DNA of 64,000 nt. Source: Flavitalea plasmicola (GTDB lineage Bacteria > Bacteroidota > Bacteroidia > Chitinophagales > Chitinophagaceae). Made by a program: the position numbers and the translations under genes. This document shows positions 45,960 through 54,948 of this stretch, one piece after another. The notes below the pieces were generated by a model. The model did no database searches and was not told where the DNA came from. It saw nothing but the letters and a program-made list of their open reading frames with translations. Position 1 is the first letter of the stretch. Each line of letters starts with the position of its first letter. The stretch is taken from the NCBI RefSeq assembly GCF_030546645.1, contig NZ_JAUOTO010000002.1:1116001-1180000 (forward strand), written 5' to 3'.

Positions 45960-46877
45960 ATGACCACAACCGTACAGACTCCAGTTAAAGCCAATCGCCG
46001 CGACGTTCACCAACAAGTCACAGATAAAATCATTCAACAAATGGAAGCGGGGACGATCCCGTGGCAGCAACCTTGGAAACAAGGCGAAGCCGTCCGATCC
46101 CTCAGCATCCCGAAAAACCTGACCACAGGCAAGAAATACCGAGGCGTGAATATCCTGCTTCTCTGGCTCACCGCAGAGATGCAGCAATATCCGACCAATG
46201 AATGGGCCAGCTTCATGCAATGGCAGGATAAGAAAGAAGCCGTCCGAAAAGGCGAAAAGGGAACGATGATCGTCTATTACGACACGATCAAACGAGAAGA
46301 AGACGGCGAAGAAAAGATTATCCCATTTCTCAAGACCTCTTTCGTCTTCAATAAAGCGCAGCTTGCCAATTATGAGCCGAAACCCGTCGAAAACGACGGC
46401 AAGCCTCTGGCAAACCTGGTTCAACGGATCGAGAAAGCGAATGTGTTCGTTGATAACACAGGCGCGATCATCCAGCACAAAGAACCGAAAGCTTATTACA
46501 ACCGATTAGGTGACTTTATCAATATGCCGCCACCGGAGCTATTCTTTGACTTGCCGACCTGTACGGCGACGGAAAGCTACTACTCCACTCTCTTGCATGA
46601 ATTGACGCACTGGTCAGGCGATAAGAAACGCCTCAACCGAGAAAAGGGAAAGAAGTTCGGAGACACCAAATACGCAGCCGAAGAATTGGTCGCGGAGCTT
46701 GGGGCAGCTTTTCTTTGTGCAGAGCTAGAAATCTCTCAAAGCCCGCCCGAGGATCATGCCGCCTATCTGCAATCCTGGCTCAAAGCACTTAAAGACGACA
46801 AACATTTGATCCTTACGGCAGCTTCCGAGGCATCAAAAGCCGTCGATTATCTGCAAGGACTACAGCCGACAAGCTAA
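45960..46877 (+). CDS. ardC: ArdC-like antirestriction protein with zincin domain
   Basis: 305 residues. The N-terminal ArdC single-strand DNA-binding domain starts at VHQQVTDKIIQQMEAGTIPWQQPW. The C-terminal metallopeptidase-like domain carries HELTH near residue 212 and a downstream Glu in AAEELVAELGAAFLC. ArdC-type proteins protect incoming single-stranded DNA from restriction during conjugation. The 217 bp between the primase and this gene holds nothing recognisable. A strong terminator follows. Confidence 0.9.
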   Translation: MTTTVQTPVKANRRDVHQQVTDKIIQQMEAGTIPWQQPWKQGEAVRSLSIPKNLTTGKKYRGVNILLLWLTAEMQQYPTNEWASFMQWQDKKEAVRKGEKGTMIVYYDTIKREEDGEEKIIPFLKTSFVFNKAQLANYEPKPVENDGKPLANLVQRIEKANVFVDNTGAIIQHKEPKAYYNRLGDFINMPPPELFFDLPTCTATESYYSTLLHELTHWSGDKKRLNREKGKKFGDTKYAAEELVAELGAAFLCAELEISQSPPEDHAAYLQSWLKALKDDKHLILTAASEASKAVDYLQGLQPTS

Positions 46878-46944
46878 GTTCTTCCGATCCCTCATAAACC
46901 TATAAATATATTTTGTTTTTCCGTCAAATCCGGGATTTAATATT

Positions 46945-46974
46945 AAAAGCCACTCTTTGCGGAGTGGCTTTTTT
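46945..46974. terminator. Terminator after ardC, usable from both sides
   Basis: AAAAGCCACTC (46945-46955) pairs with GAGTGGCTTTT (46962-46972) and has T-runs on the plus strand and A-runs before it, so it may also end the converging HNH transcript. Confidence 0.85.
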
Positions 46975-47006
46975 AATACCGTCGCTTCAATAACGACTTA
47001 AACAGA

Positions 47007-48053
47007 TTAGGAATTATCATTGATAAGTTTTTCCCAACTCTTGCTGTAACCATCAAATACTCTGTCCTGCACCGTAAAATCGATGACGTGAGCCATTGAT
47101 ATGCCCATTAACTCAATTCGGCTATCAATAATTTCTTGTATTTTCTTTAAATCTTCCCACCCGGTCAACGTAGGGTTGGGAACTAATACTGATGCTATAT
47201 TTTTATAACCCGTTCCTTTTTCTTCCAGCATCATGTTTACAATAAAGCATCGACAATCGAGCGGCTTTTGTAAATAACAAAGCCCTAAAGGCGTAAATTT
47301 CATATTTTCCGCCTCTATAGAATCTCGTAGCCAAAAAGTGGGTGTCTTGCAAGGGTACTCAATCTCACCTTTTAATACTTTTCTTATATTCTCACCTGTC
47401 GGTGAATAAGCAAATTCGTATCCCCACGAATGGAAGCAAAACAAATATGCCGCCTTTAAAAAAGCTTTTGAAACTTTTATTTCATCAACTATTGGAACAG
47501 TCAATTCAATCTTATAATTAAGATCGGTTTTTGACTGTTCAATCCATTTATCCAATAACTCTATCTTGTCATTACTTTTTGGCTTAAGACTTATTTCAGT
47601 CGTTCCATCATCACCAATAGTTATCTTGGTCGTATATCGGCCGGGTATAATTTTTTTCCCCGACTGATCTAATATCTCCGCCTTTGCCATTTGTTGTGAG
47701 GAAATTATGCCATTATCAAAGCTTATGCTTTCCATTTTCTTTTTTAGCGAATTTTCAAATAATCCGCCCGCATCATTGTTACATTTTTTACACACAAGTA
47801 TTTTCAAGAACCCGCCAACGCTTTCGGGAGGAAAGTGGTCAAGTGAAAACTCCGAACTCATGCCAAGCCCAAAGCTAGGTGCGCATATTATCCCCTCACG
47901 AAGACACATGGGGCATAAATAGGCCAAATGCCGCTCAATAATATTCACGTCACGAAAGAATAGTTGCAAATAATTCTGAGGGAATTTGCTCAGTGAGGGG
48001 TAGTATTGATTAAAATGACTGCCGATTATTTCTTTTGGAATACAAGTATCCAT
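47007..48053 (-). CDS. HNH nuclease-like protein
   Basis: 348 residues. A zinc-binding HNH module lies about residues 43-95: CPMC, then FSLDHFPPESVGG with the metal-binding His, and CKKCNND with the second Cys pair and Asn. The C-terminal 250 residues have no match I recognise; they include HSWGYEFAYSPTG and a late LDCRCFIVN segment. It stands alone, opposite to its neighbours, between conjugation genes, which fits a cargo or defence gene. The function is not known. Confidence 0.65.
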   Translation of the reverse strand: MDTCIPKEIIGSHFNQYYPSLSKFPQNYLQLFFRDVNIIERHLAYLCPMCLREGIICAPSFGLGMSSEFSLDHFPPESVGGFLKILVCKKCNNDAGGLFENSLKKKMESISFDNGIISSQQMAKAEILDQSGKKIIPGRYTTKITIGDDGTTEISLKPKSNDKIELLDKWIEQSKTDLNYKIELTVPIVDEIKVSKAFLKAAYLFCFHSWGYEFAYSPTGENIRKVLKGEIEYPCKTPTFWLRDSIEAENMKFTPLGLCYLQKPLDCRCFIVNMMLEEKGTGYKNIASVLVPNPTLTGWEDLKKIQEIIDSRIELMGISMAHVIDFTVQDRVFDGYSKSWEKLINDNS

Positions 48054-48119
48054 TGAATAAATTTACTAAAATAAAACAACAGTTCTCCTAACTAATTACA
48101 TCAAGAAAACCTAATTTAT

Positions 48120-48368
48120 ATGGAACGAAAGCCATATGAGCTATTTATGTTAGAAAACACTTTAGATATTACTGAAGCCTTTGAAGGGTATTCGAAATTG
48201 GAAGTTGAGCAAGTACGTGGTGATTTGTGGCTTTTTAAGGATCAATTGCAAAAAGAAGATGCTGTTAGACTTGAAGAAGGTAAGACGTACGAATTATCGG
48301 GGTTTGTGCAAATACAAAATATGAGTGGCGGGAAATCAAGACCGACATTATATGGTTACCTTTTCTAG
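48120..48368 (+). CDS. Small acidic protein, unknown
   Basis: 82 residues with no motif I recognise. It is divergent from the HNH gene (66 bp apart) and its stop overlaps the stop of the next minus-strand gene by 4 bases. The composition is globular (DLWLFKDQLQ, TYELSGFVQIQ). Confidence 0.5.
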   Translation: MERKPYELFMLENTLDITEAFEGYSKLEVEQVRGDLWLFKDQLQKEDAVRLEEGKTYELSGFVQIQNMSGGKSRPTLYGYLF

Positions 48369-48748
48369 TCATCAATCGTTACCTCATTGACTACAAATTG
48401 ATCTACGTCGGAAAGTGCAATATATCGCGATGGTGTCACGGCAATTAATTCTGGCTCATGTTGAAGAAGGCGGTATGCAAGACTGTCCAGATTATTCCCT
48501 TTCATCCTGACACAGCATCCAACAAAATACAATTTGATTGTGTTCGGGTCTACTTCGGGTCTAAAGCTAGTGCGTAACAGATCACGGTAATGAAATGCTT
48601 CAATTCCACCCGTTTCCCATGCGATACACAACTGTTTTGCCGACTTGTCCGGCTTGTAAAAGCTGCTTTTCGGAATAACTCTCATGGTCGTGGGGTTGCC
48701 TTCCTTCAATTGCTGCATAACGGAATTAGGGGACAAGTTTGGGTGCAT
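48365..48748 (-). CDS. Protein of unknown function coupled to the MobF relaxase
   Basis: 127 residues. The gene begins inside the last codons of the MobF gene (23-bp overlap), so the two are probably translated together. It is soluble and has no clear motif; it includes an SFYKPDKSAKQLCIAWETGG segment. Its placement suggests an accessory role in DNA transfer. Confidence 0.6.
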   Translation of the reverse strand: MHPNLSPNSVMQQLKEGNPTTMRVIPKSSFYKPDKSAKQLCIAWETGGIEAFHYRDLLRTSFRPEVDPNTIKLYFVGCCVRMKGNNLDSLAYRLLQHEPELIAVTPSRYIALSDVDQFVVNEVTIDD

Positions 48749-51461
48749 GGGGCTTCATAATTTGTTTCGGGGATGGTTCAACCGGGCGGGGTGAGGTGAC
48801 AAGCTGATCTTTCCGTCGTCGGATCATCTTAAAGGCGAGAGGGTTTTTGCCAGGGCCGAAAAGCTCCAACGCCCCCACCCTGTCGCCTGATTGGGCGACA
48901 TGATCGAGCAGAGCTTCCTTGTCTTCGGTGTAGATATGCACCCGCTCACGTCCGCGCGAGACTGATACATAGAACTGCTGTCTACTCGTCGCCGGAAACG
49001 TTGCGGCGGGTTGTGAGATAAAAACTTCATCCACCGTTTTTCCTTGGGAAGCGTGGCTTGTGATGCAATACGCGTGCGCCAAATGTCCAAACTCTAGCGG
49101 GATCATGTATTCAATCTCATTCGCGGTATTTTTCGCCTGAATGCCTTTTTTGTTCACGGCAAGAACTTCTAACATTTGCCCGTTGTTCAGGCGCGATTTA
49201 TCTTGAGCGAAGCCGTTGCGTGTAATGCGGATTTTATCACCGGATGCAAGACGCATATCTTCCGCCCGAAATACGTCATAGTATCGGCTTTCCAATAGCG
49301 GGAATTTAGCCGTCTTGCCGTCGCCATTCTGAATGGTAAGCTCTTTGCTAGTGGCCGAAGCTACTGACCATCGACTACCGCGCACTATTCCGGGCCTGTT
49401 CTGATTGAATTGCAGAACATGGCCCGGCTCATAGCGGAATGCCTCAGTTTTTTCCGCCTCACTCAGATTGAGATTGACCAGACGGGTAACAGTCGTTTCT
49501 TTTTTGCCGAGTTTGCCAAGAGAACGCAGCTTGCCCCGGATGGCGTCGATCACTTGTTCTCCTTGCCTATGTGTGGGCGAGATCACAAGTGCCGAGCGCC
49601 CGGATTGCAGAGCAGAAACATAGTCAGCAACAAGACCGTCCAATGGCTGGGCCGGATCAGTTTTTTTCACTGAGCCGAGCGCATCCAATCGGGCAAAGGC
49701 GCGTTTGACATTTCCATCGGCCAAGTCCTGCACCGCGTCGCGGTATTGCTGGCTTTTTTGGCGGTAAATCTTATTCACAGTGGCAGGGACAATCCCGGCA
49801 ATCGTTTCCAAAACACGCAAGGCGTCGCCCCGCACGACGGCAGCATGTTGGCGCACGTCCCCTGCCAGCACTAACCTGGCGTCGTATCTTTCCGTCAATT
49901 CCAAGAGTGCGGTCATTTCTTTTGTGCCGAGCAGCCCGGCTTCATCCACCCAAAGTACATTCCCCGCAAGACGTTCTTGCAATGCCGGATCGGTCAGCAG
50001 CTTGGCGACCGTTTCCGCGTCTTTAAACCCTTCATCCCGCAGGACGCCGCGTGACGCCTGGGCGGTCGGGGCGACGACGATTACTTGTTTCCCAACATCG
50101 TTGATCCGGGCGACTGTTTCTTTCAAAAGCGTAGTCTTACCAGTTCCGGCGCCACCCCTGACGATGGCAGCAACCCGATCCGGAGAGGTGAGAACACGGC
50201 AAGCGGCAGCCTCCTGGTCGCCCTGAAAAGAAAGAGAAGGGGCGCTGCGGTAAAGCGGGATCATCTTCCCCCGACCCGCCTGGGCAAGCTCCACCATCCG
50301 GCGTTCCTCTGCCAGCACCTCTTTTGTCGTACACATCATACGGGAACCATCCTTAACCCGGATAATTCGCCTATCCTTCCCGAATTGCTTTGTGATCTGA
50401 TCGAGCGACGTACCTACATGGCCCAGGGCAAAACGATACGCTGACTCCAGGACTCGGCGATCCTGGGCGACAGATACCCGCTCGAAACGATGCAATAAGG
50501 CATGATCAACACACTCACCGGGAGAGACGGACTCCAGCTTGGTGGCGGGATCATGCCGGAGTAGATCCCGCCCGCCATTATCTGCCAGCCCTGCCGCCCG
50601 TATCTGCCTGATCCACTCCTGTTTAAGCTGGGCCATTGTCAGGCCCTTTTTCTTTTTGGCACGGCTTCGCGCACCGATCTTGTCGAGTTCCTTTGCGTTG
50701 ATGATATTTTCTTTTTTGGCTATTTGTCCTATTTCATTCGTCCGCTTAGAAAACAGGTCGATAACCTGGTTCGGGACACCGACGACTTCAAACGAGGTTT
50801 TTGTCCGGCGCACCTGATAGCCTCCCAGTGCGACAAGTTTATCGGCGAGTTTCTTATGAAACCGCGCCTCATAATACGGCATATCCCGTTTAATACCTTG
50901 GAATTGTCCGGCTTTGTATCGTTGTTCTTCTTTGTCCCAGGTCACGTTGAAGGTGAAGCAGTGAGCGTGCAAATGCGGATCGGGTTCAGCGTCCGCGACA
51001 GGTCGGGCGGTTTGATGAATAAATTCGCCCCAGATTAATTCCCCGGTGTCTCGATCCGTGTCCTTTCCCTTCCTGCGGACGCGGGTTTTGCTATCCGCCT
51101 CAATGTCGTCCATCGTTTCCCGGACGGCTTGATGAAAGGCATCAAGAATATGCCCGTCTTTAGAAAGTACATGCAACACTGAGACGGATTTAGGACAGTG
51201 GAAATTTATATCGTAGCCGACCGTCCGATCCTTGACGTTGCGGGCTGTCAGCTTTTCCAGGGTGACAGGGTTGATATTGTCACACAACGCATCGAAGGCA
51301 AACTTTTCCGCGTCGCCTTCGATTCCTAGACGCTTGGCAATCCGCCCCCGGAATGCACCCTTTAACTCTTGTTCGTCCAGGTAATAGTCGGATGGAGCCA
51401 ACGCGTTGTTATGATAGTCTTTTGCTTGTTCGGCGGATTGACTTTGGATCATGCGAAGCAT
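48726..51461 (-). CDS. MobF-family conjugative relaxase-helicase (TrwC/TraI-like)
   Basis: 911 residues. The relaxase domain has nucleophile candidates Tyr 16, 26 and 27 near the start, and the metal-binding triad HLHAH at 163-167 after EPDP. The C-terminal superfamily-1 helicase has Walker A VRGGAGTGKTT near residue 440 and Walker B LWVDEAGLLG, then late motifs AYCITSHASQGKTVD and FYVSVSRGRERVHI. It would nick at oriT, stay bound to the 5' end and unwind the strand during transfer. No TrwA-like accessory gene lies upstream; only 70 bp separate it from the second integrase. Confidence 0.92.
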   Translation of the reverse strand: MLRMIQSQSAEQAKDYHNNALAPSDYYLDEQELKGAFRGRIAKRLGIEGDAEKFAFDALCDNINPVTLEKLTARNVKDRTVGYDINFHCPKSVSVLHVLSKDGHILDAFHQAVRETMDDIEADSKTRVRRKGKDTDRDTGELIWGEFIHQTARPVADAEPDPHLHAHCFTFNVTWDKEEQRYKAGQFQGIKRDMPYYEARFHKKLADKLVALGGYQVRRTKTSFEVVGVPNQVIDLFSKRTNEIGQIAKKENIINAKELDKIGARSRAKKKKGLTMAQLKQEWIRQIRAAGLADNGGRDLLRHDPATKLESVSPGECVDHALLHRFERVSVAQDRRVLESAYRFALGHVGTSLDQITKQFGKDRRIIRVKDGSRMMCTTKEVLAEERRMVELAQAGRGKMIPLYRSAPSLSFQGDQEAAACRVLTSPDRVAAIVRGGAGTGKTTLLKETVARINDVGKQVIVVAPTAQASRGVLRDEGFKDAETVAKLLTDPALQERLAGNVLWVDEAGLLGTKEMTALLELTERYDARLVLAGDVRQHAAVVRGDALRVLETIAGIVPATVNKIYRQKSQQYRDAVQDLADGNVKRAFARLDALGSVKKTDPAQPLDGLVADYVSALQSGRSALVISPTHRQGEQVIDAIRGKLRSLGKLGKKETTVTRLVNLNLSEAEKTEAFRYEPGHVLQFNQNRPGIVRGSRWSVASATSKELTIQNGDGKTAKFPLLESRYYDVFRAEDMRLASGDKIRITRNGFAQDKSRLNNGQMLEVLAVNKKGIQAKNTANEIEYMIPLEFGHLAHAYCITSHASQGKTVDEVFISQPAATFPATSRQQFYVSVSRGRERVHIYTEDKEALLDHVAQSGDRVGALELFGPGKNPLAFKMIRRRKDQLVTSPRPVEPSPKQIMKPHAPKLVP

Positions 51462-51531
51462 AGGGAAACCTTTTCAAAAGAGCAAAAAGCTGAGTTGAAT
51501 TGCAAGAAGTAAAGGTAGTCGGAGGTGAGAA

Positions 51532-52815
51532 CTAAATTTTCTTCAGTTGAATTTTTGTCAACCATTCCAATTTGTGTTCAAGCGTCGGCCCGTCTCCATA
51601 AGCAGGGCGATTGAATTTATGTCCCATTAGCTCAGCTTGTACTCGGTCAGGGGCATCAACGCGAAGTATTCGATCTTGAAAGCTGTGCCGTAATGAATAT
51701 ACCGAATGCATTTCAGTAGGAAACAGTTTATTGGCTCGTAGAAATTTATTAAGGCTTGTTGATAGCTCGTCAGTCTTATTAAAATACCTTGTAAAACCTT
51801 TCGGATTGGCGTTGAACGCATCGAGTGCATATCCTACGAGAGGTATTTTCCGAGTGCTATACGCCGTTTTGCTATCGACTATTGATATATGGGGAACGAC
51901 ATGATCCAATACAATATGTTCTTCCTCTAAAAGTAAAAGCTCTTTATCCCGAGCCCCTGTTTCCGCCATTGCAAATAAAAAATCCCTTTCCTGAACATCT
52001 AACTCATTCAAGCATTCGGCAACCAATAGCGTTTTAACAATATGGTCCGTCGCAAAGGGCGGTCGCTTTCTACTATCTTTTTTATCCAGTTTGATCTTTT
52101 TAAACATACGTGGAATATCCAAGTCTATCTTTCTATTTTCGCAGACTGTTTCGAGAATATCTTCGACATGCCCAAAATCTTTGTTTGCAGTCGCTCCAAC
52201 ATAATCTTCTCGCTCAATCCTGCCTATCCACCAGTCCCGAAATACAATCGCATCGTCCCGTACTAAGTGATGTACTTTTTTATCCCCTACAACATGAATA
52301 AAATTCTTCATGGCTTTCTTTCGAGGGTTTTTCCATTTTCGAACTTCCCTTTCATCCTTTTTAATAATCCGATTTTTTGTATAGCCCCAAAATACGTCCA
52401 GGACTTCGCTGAGATGCATTTCAGGAACAGGCACACCGCCCCATAAAGCCTCCACATGCTTTTCATCAAACGCAGCCTTTTCAATTTTTGAAAGGCGTTC
52501 GGTCAATTCTTCGATGGGTTTGTTCTGAATAAGGTCGTTATGCGGTATATAAGTAAACCCGAGATGCTTTGCGAACTGAATCGTTTGATGAAACCTTGTA
52601 GCCGAATGCGTTTCTTTTTCTTCTATTAGTTTTTTCCAATAGCTCTCTATTTCTGCATTCATCATACGCGCCTTAGTCAAGGCAACATCTCGACTGTCTG
52701 TATTCAAGGCAACCTTAATAAACCGCCTTTTATCGAAGGCTTTTATAAATTTTGGGACGCGGCGAAAGTAGGAAAACCTACCGTCACGTTCAACAAGGTA
52801 ATTCTTAGAAGGCAT
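51532..52815 (-). CDS. Second tyrosine recombinase (DUF6538-type N-terminus)
   Basis: 427 residues from ATG 52815 (MPSKNYLVERDGRFSYFRRVP). The frame stays open 24 codons further up to 52887, but that part reads VYKTVYKMVYRE because it is made of 12-bp DNA repeats, so it is more likely regulatory sequence. Catalytic residues: Arg in ETGARDKELL, HxxR region VYSLRHSFQDR, and GHKFNRPAYG with the Tyr. A second recombinase 12 kb inside the element points to a composite structure. Confidence 0.85.
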   Translation of the reverse strand: MPSKNYLVERDGRFSYFRRVPKFIKAFDKRRFIKVALNTDSRDVALTKARMMNAEIESYWKKLIEEKETHSATRFHQTIQFAKHLGFTYIPHNDLIQNKPIEELTERLSKIEKAAFDEKHVEALWGGVPVPEMHLSEVLDVFWGYTKNRIIKKDEREVRKWKNPRKKAMKNFIHVVGDKKVHHLVRDDAIVFRDWWIGRIEREDYVGATANKDFGHVEDILETVCENRKIDLDIPRMFKKIKLDKKDSRKRPPFATDHIVKTLLVAECLNELDVQERDFLFAMAETGARDKELLLLEEEHIVLDHVVPHISIVDSKTAYSTRKIPLVGYALDAFNANPKGFTRYFNKTDELSTSLNKFLRANKLFPTEMHSVYSLRHSFQDRILRVDAPDRVQAELMGHKFNRPAYGDGPTLEHKLEWLTKIQLKKI

Positions 52816-52820
52816 TTCTC

Positions 52821-52852
52821 TGTATACCATTTTGTATACCGTTTTGTATACC
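52821..52852. repeat. Triplet of 12-bp repeats TGTATACCRTTT (cluster 1)
   Basis: GTATACC starts at 52822, 52834 and 52846, exactly 12 bp apart, with a degenerate GTATC at 52859. The GTATAC core is palindromic. The array lies immediately upstream of the second integrase ATG. Confidence 0.85.
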
Positions 52853-53039
52853 AAAATCGTATCAGAGACAACCCTACGGCTTGTCAAGTTCTAATTTTTC
52901 TACAATAGGACTAGTAGGTTAAATTATATATATTTTGGATAATGCTGCGGAAAAGTGGCGTCCCCACGGGACTTCGAGTATTTTTTAGCCTCCTTATAAC
53001 TTGCTGTTTTAATTGAATAAATCTTTAGAGTTCAAAAAA

Positions 53040-53071
53040 TGTATACCATTTTGTATACCAAAATGTATACC
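53040..53071. repeat. Triplet of 12-bp repeats TGTATACCAWWW (cluster 2)
   Basis: GTATACC starts at 53041, 53053 and 53065, the same 12-bp step and orientation as cluster 1, 219 bp away. The segment between (52,864-53,039) has no gene. Confidence 0.85.
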
Positions 53072-53089
53072 ATTATGAGCCCATTCCTT

Positions 53090-53296
53090 TTACTCTATTT
53101 TCTCACCATAAGCCACCCTTAATGCCACGGCCTTAATATCCATATTTCGTTTATGCATCTCTATTTCATCGTGCATCCTTTGAAATCCTGGAAGGTATTT
53201 ATCTCCGTATAGTGCGACTATCCGGGCAGCAATTTGGTATGCCCGTTTCAGATCGTCACTTTTTAGATTAATAGTCACCATCCCAAAATCCACCAC
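53090..53296 (-). CDS. Small protein, unknown
   Basis: 68 residues, or 63 from the Met at residue 6 (MVTINLKSDDLKRAYQIAAR). Mostly helical, with a basic/acidic mix (YGDKYLPGFQRMHDEIEMHKR). It sits just beyond the second repeat cluster, in the direction of the second integrase, and could be a directionality factor or an unrelated small gene. I do not recognise it. Confidence 0.45.
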   Translation of the reverse strand: MVDFGMVTINLKSDDLKRAYQIAARIVALYGDKYLPGFQRMHDEIEMHKRNMDIKAVALRVAYGEKIE

Positions 53297-53380
53297 ACAG
53301 AATCAACGGGAGAGGGTCTATATCTCAATTCAGGTAGTAATCGCAACCGAAATCAACTTTTTCCAATCGTTCTAGGTCTA

Positions 53381-54025
53381 TTAAGGCTTTGCATTATTGG
53401 AAGGTGCCGGGACAGGACGTGAAGCTAGGATAGAGTCAATGACAGTTTGGTGCCGTAAAATTGAGTCAAGAGTTCTGCGATCTTCTTTAAGCAACCTATT
53501 TGTCTCTTGCAGTTGCTTAATAACATCACCGTTTCCGCCACTAACAAAGGGAAGGATTAATGCAATAATAGCAATCATTGCAGCGACGGCGGCTACTTTG
53601 ACAGAGGACTTTGCTATATTATTTTGAGTGCTAAAGTTTTCGGCAGAAATTCGGTTTATCTCCTGAATGGAAGCATTCGTTGCTTTGACGGACTCATTCG
53701 TTTCAGAAACGGAAGCATTAGTTTTAAGAACAGATTCCGAGACTGACTTTTGCAGAAACTCATAATCTGCTTTCTCCTTTCTAATGGCCTTCTCCTTCTC
53801 ATATGCAGCCCGCCCTTTTTCTGAAAGCTGATAGTTTCTATTCTGGGCAGGAGGAACCTGAACAAATAGGCCTTCTTCAATCATTCGCCCAAACTTATTT
53901 TCAATATGATGGGCCATATGCCCAACAAATCGATGATCTCTAGGATATAGGTTTGCTAAAGAGGCGGAGTTGTAATAGGTATCATTAATGCCAGCTTCAA
54001 TAATCAAATAGGCAAGTTCGTCCAT
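53381..54025 (-). CDS. Winged-helix / coiled-coil / membrane-anchored protein
   Basis: 214 residues. Residues 1-75 look like a winged helix (LSEKGRAAYEKEK at its end). Residues 85-140 form a coiled coil of near-repeats (ESVLKTNASVSETNESV, then KATNASIQEINRI). A single membrane span follows (VAAVAAMIAIIALILPFV) and then another coiled coil (LQETNRLLKEDRRTLDSIL). It is divergent from the TIGR02391 gene with 106 bp between. The function is unknown; a membrane sensor tied to DNA or protein partners is possible. Confidence 0.55.
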   Translation of the reverse strand: MDELAYLIIEAGINDTYYNSASLANLYPRDHRFVGHMAHHIENKFGRMIEEGLFVQVPPAQNRNYQLSEKGRAAYEKEKAIRKEKADYEFLQKSVSESVLKTNASVSETNESVKATNASIQEINRISAENFSTQNNIAKSSVKVAAVAAMIAIIALILPFVSGGNGDVIKQLQETNRLLKEDRRTLDSILRHQTVIDSILASRPVPAPSNNAKP

Positions 54026-54131
54026 AGTTTATGGTGGTTAATTTGGTGAAGTTACGTATTTAATCAAAAACGCCTATGCCGTACAAAATGATATATTTGC
54101 TATCTTCATAACCTTACTAACGAGAAAATAA

Positions 54132-54938
54132 ATGCCAAAAGAAAACCCTATCCCAGGAGAAATGCTTGAATCACTTTGCAAAGTCTTAGGAGACCAAAAT
54201 ACGGGCACCGAAATTGGTCACTACCTAAATCAATGTGGAATTAAAGACGTAAACCCGGATATTACAAAATGGAAGCGGCTATATAACGCATTCGTCACGT
54301 ACCAAAACGAAAATCAGGAATCAAACAGAATCCAAATCTTCATCCAAAAAATACTTCATCCTACCAGATACGCTGATGAACACGAGAAATTCGAAACCTA
54401 TCGATCCCAAGTAAATACAAGGCTCTTATTTATTGGGCTAGAGTTTACTCAAGAAGGAAAATACAGACGGGTTAATCAAGCTAAGACTATCCCAGAAGCG
54501 CAAAAAAGAGCCGACACACTCAAACAAAAGCTGAGTGATCGGAGGGTTCATCATGATGTACTGCTCTTTTGTAAAGCTGAACTACTTCAAGACAACTACT
54601 TTCATGCGGTTTTTGAAGCAACAAAAAGCGTCGCGCAGAAGATAAGAGACAAAACCGGGTTAACTGAGGACGGCTCTTTGCTCGTTGACAAGGCCTTTGG
54701 GCTTGGCGAAAGAAGAACTCCAAAAATAGCTATTAATAGTTTGCAAACTGAGTCAGAGGAAAGCGAACATAAAGGCTTTTCAAATCTATTAAAGGGGCTT
54801 TTCGGTATGTTCAGAAACACAACGGGGCACGCTCCAAAAATTACATGGTCCATAGATGAAGAAACTGCCCTGGACTGCTTAACGCTGGCATCATTACTAC
54901 ATAAAACTCTTGATAGATCGATTAGAACACAATTTTAA
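54132..54938 (+). CDS. TIGR02391 (Ymh) family protein
   Basis: 268 residues. The C-terminal half has the family's pattern: DNYFHAVFEATKSVAQKIRDK, then TGLTEDGSLLVDKAFG, KGFSNLLKGLFGMFRNTTGH and a final helical segment with LDCLTLASLLHKTLD. The N-terminal half is helical and specific to this protein. The family's biochemistry is not established, but members occur on plasmids and in defence-like settings. The next gene, 10 bp away, is nuclease-like. Confidence 0.75.
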   Translation: MPKENPIPGEMLESLCKVLGDQNTGTEIGHYLNQCGIKDVNPDITKWKRLYNAFVTYQNENQESNRIQIFIQKILHPTRYADEHEKFETYRSQVNTRLLFIGLEFTQEGKYRRVNQAKTIPEAQKRADTLKQKLSDRRVHHDVLLFCKAELLQDNYFHAVFEATKSVAQKIRDKTGLTEDGSLLVDKAFGLGERRTPKIAINSLQTESEESEHKGFSNLLKGLFGMFRNTTGHAPKITWSIDEETALDCLTLASLLHKTLDRSIRTQF

Positions 54939-54948
54939 AACACATCCC

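Noticed and set aside
40187-48053. Septu or PARIS system instead of Gabija
   Set aside because: Septu would need an HNH partner next to the ATPase, but the HNH gene is about 3 kb past the helicase gene and on the other strand. PARIS has a separate TOPRIM protein, whereas here TOPRIM is fused to the ATPase and the partner is a UvrD helicase.
52816-52887. N-terminal extension of the second integrase (VYKTVYKMVYRE)
   Set aside because: The codons are the 12-bp DNA repeats that recur outside the gene at 53,041; the family-like start is at 52,815.
52821-53071. CRISPR array
   Set aside because: The repeats are only 12 bp with no spacers between them, and no cas gene is in the window.
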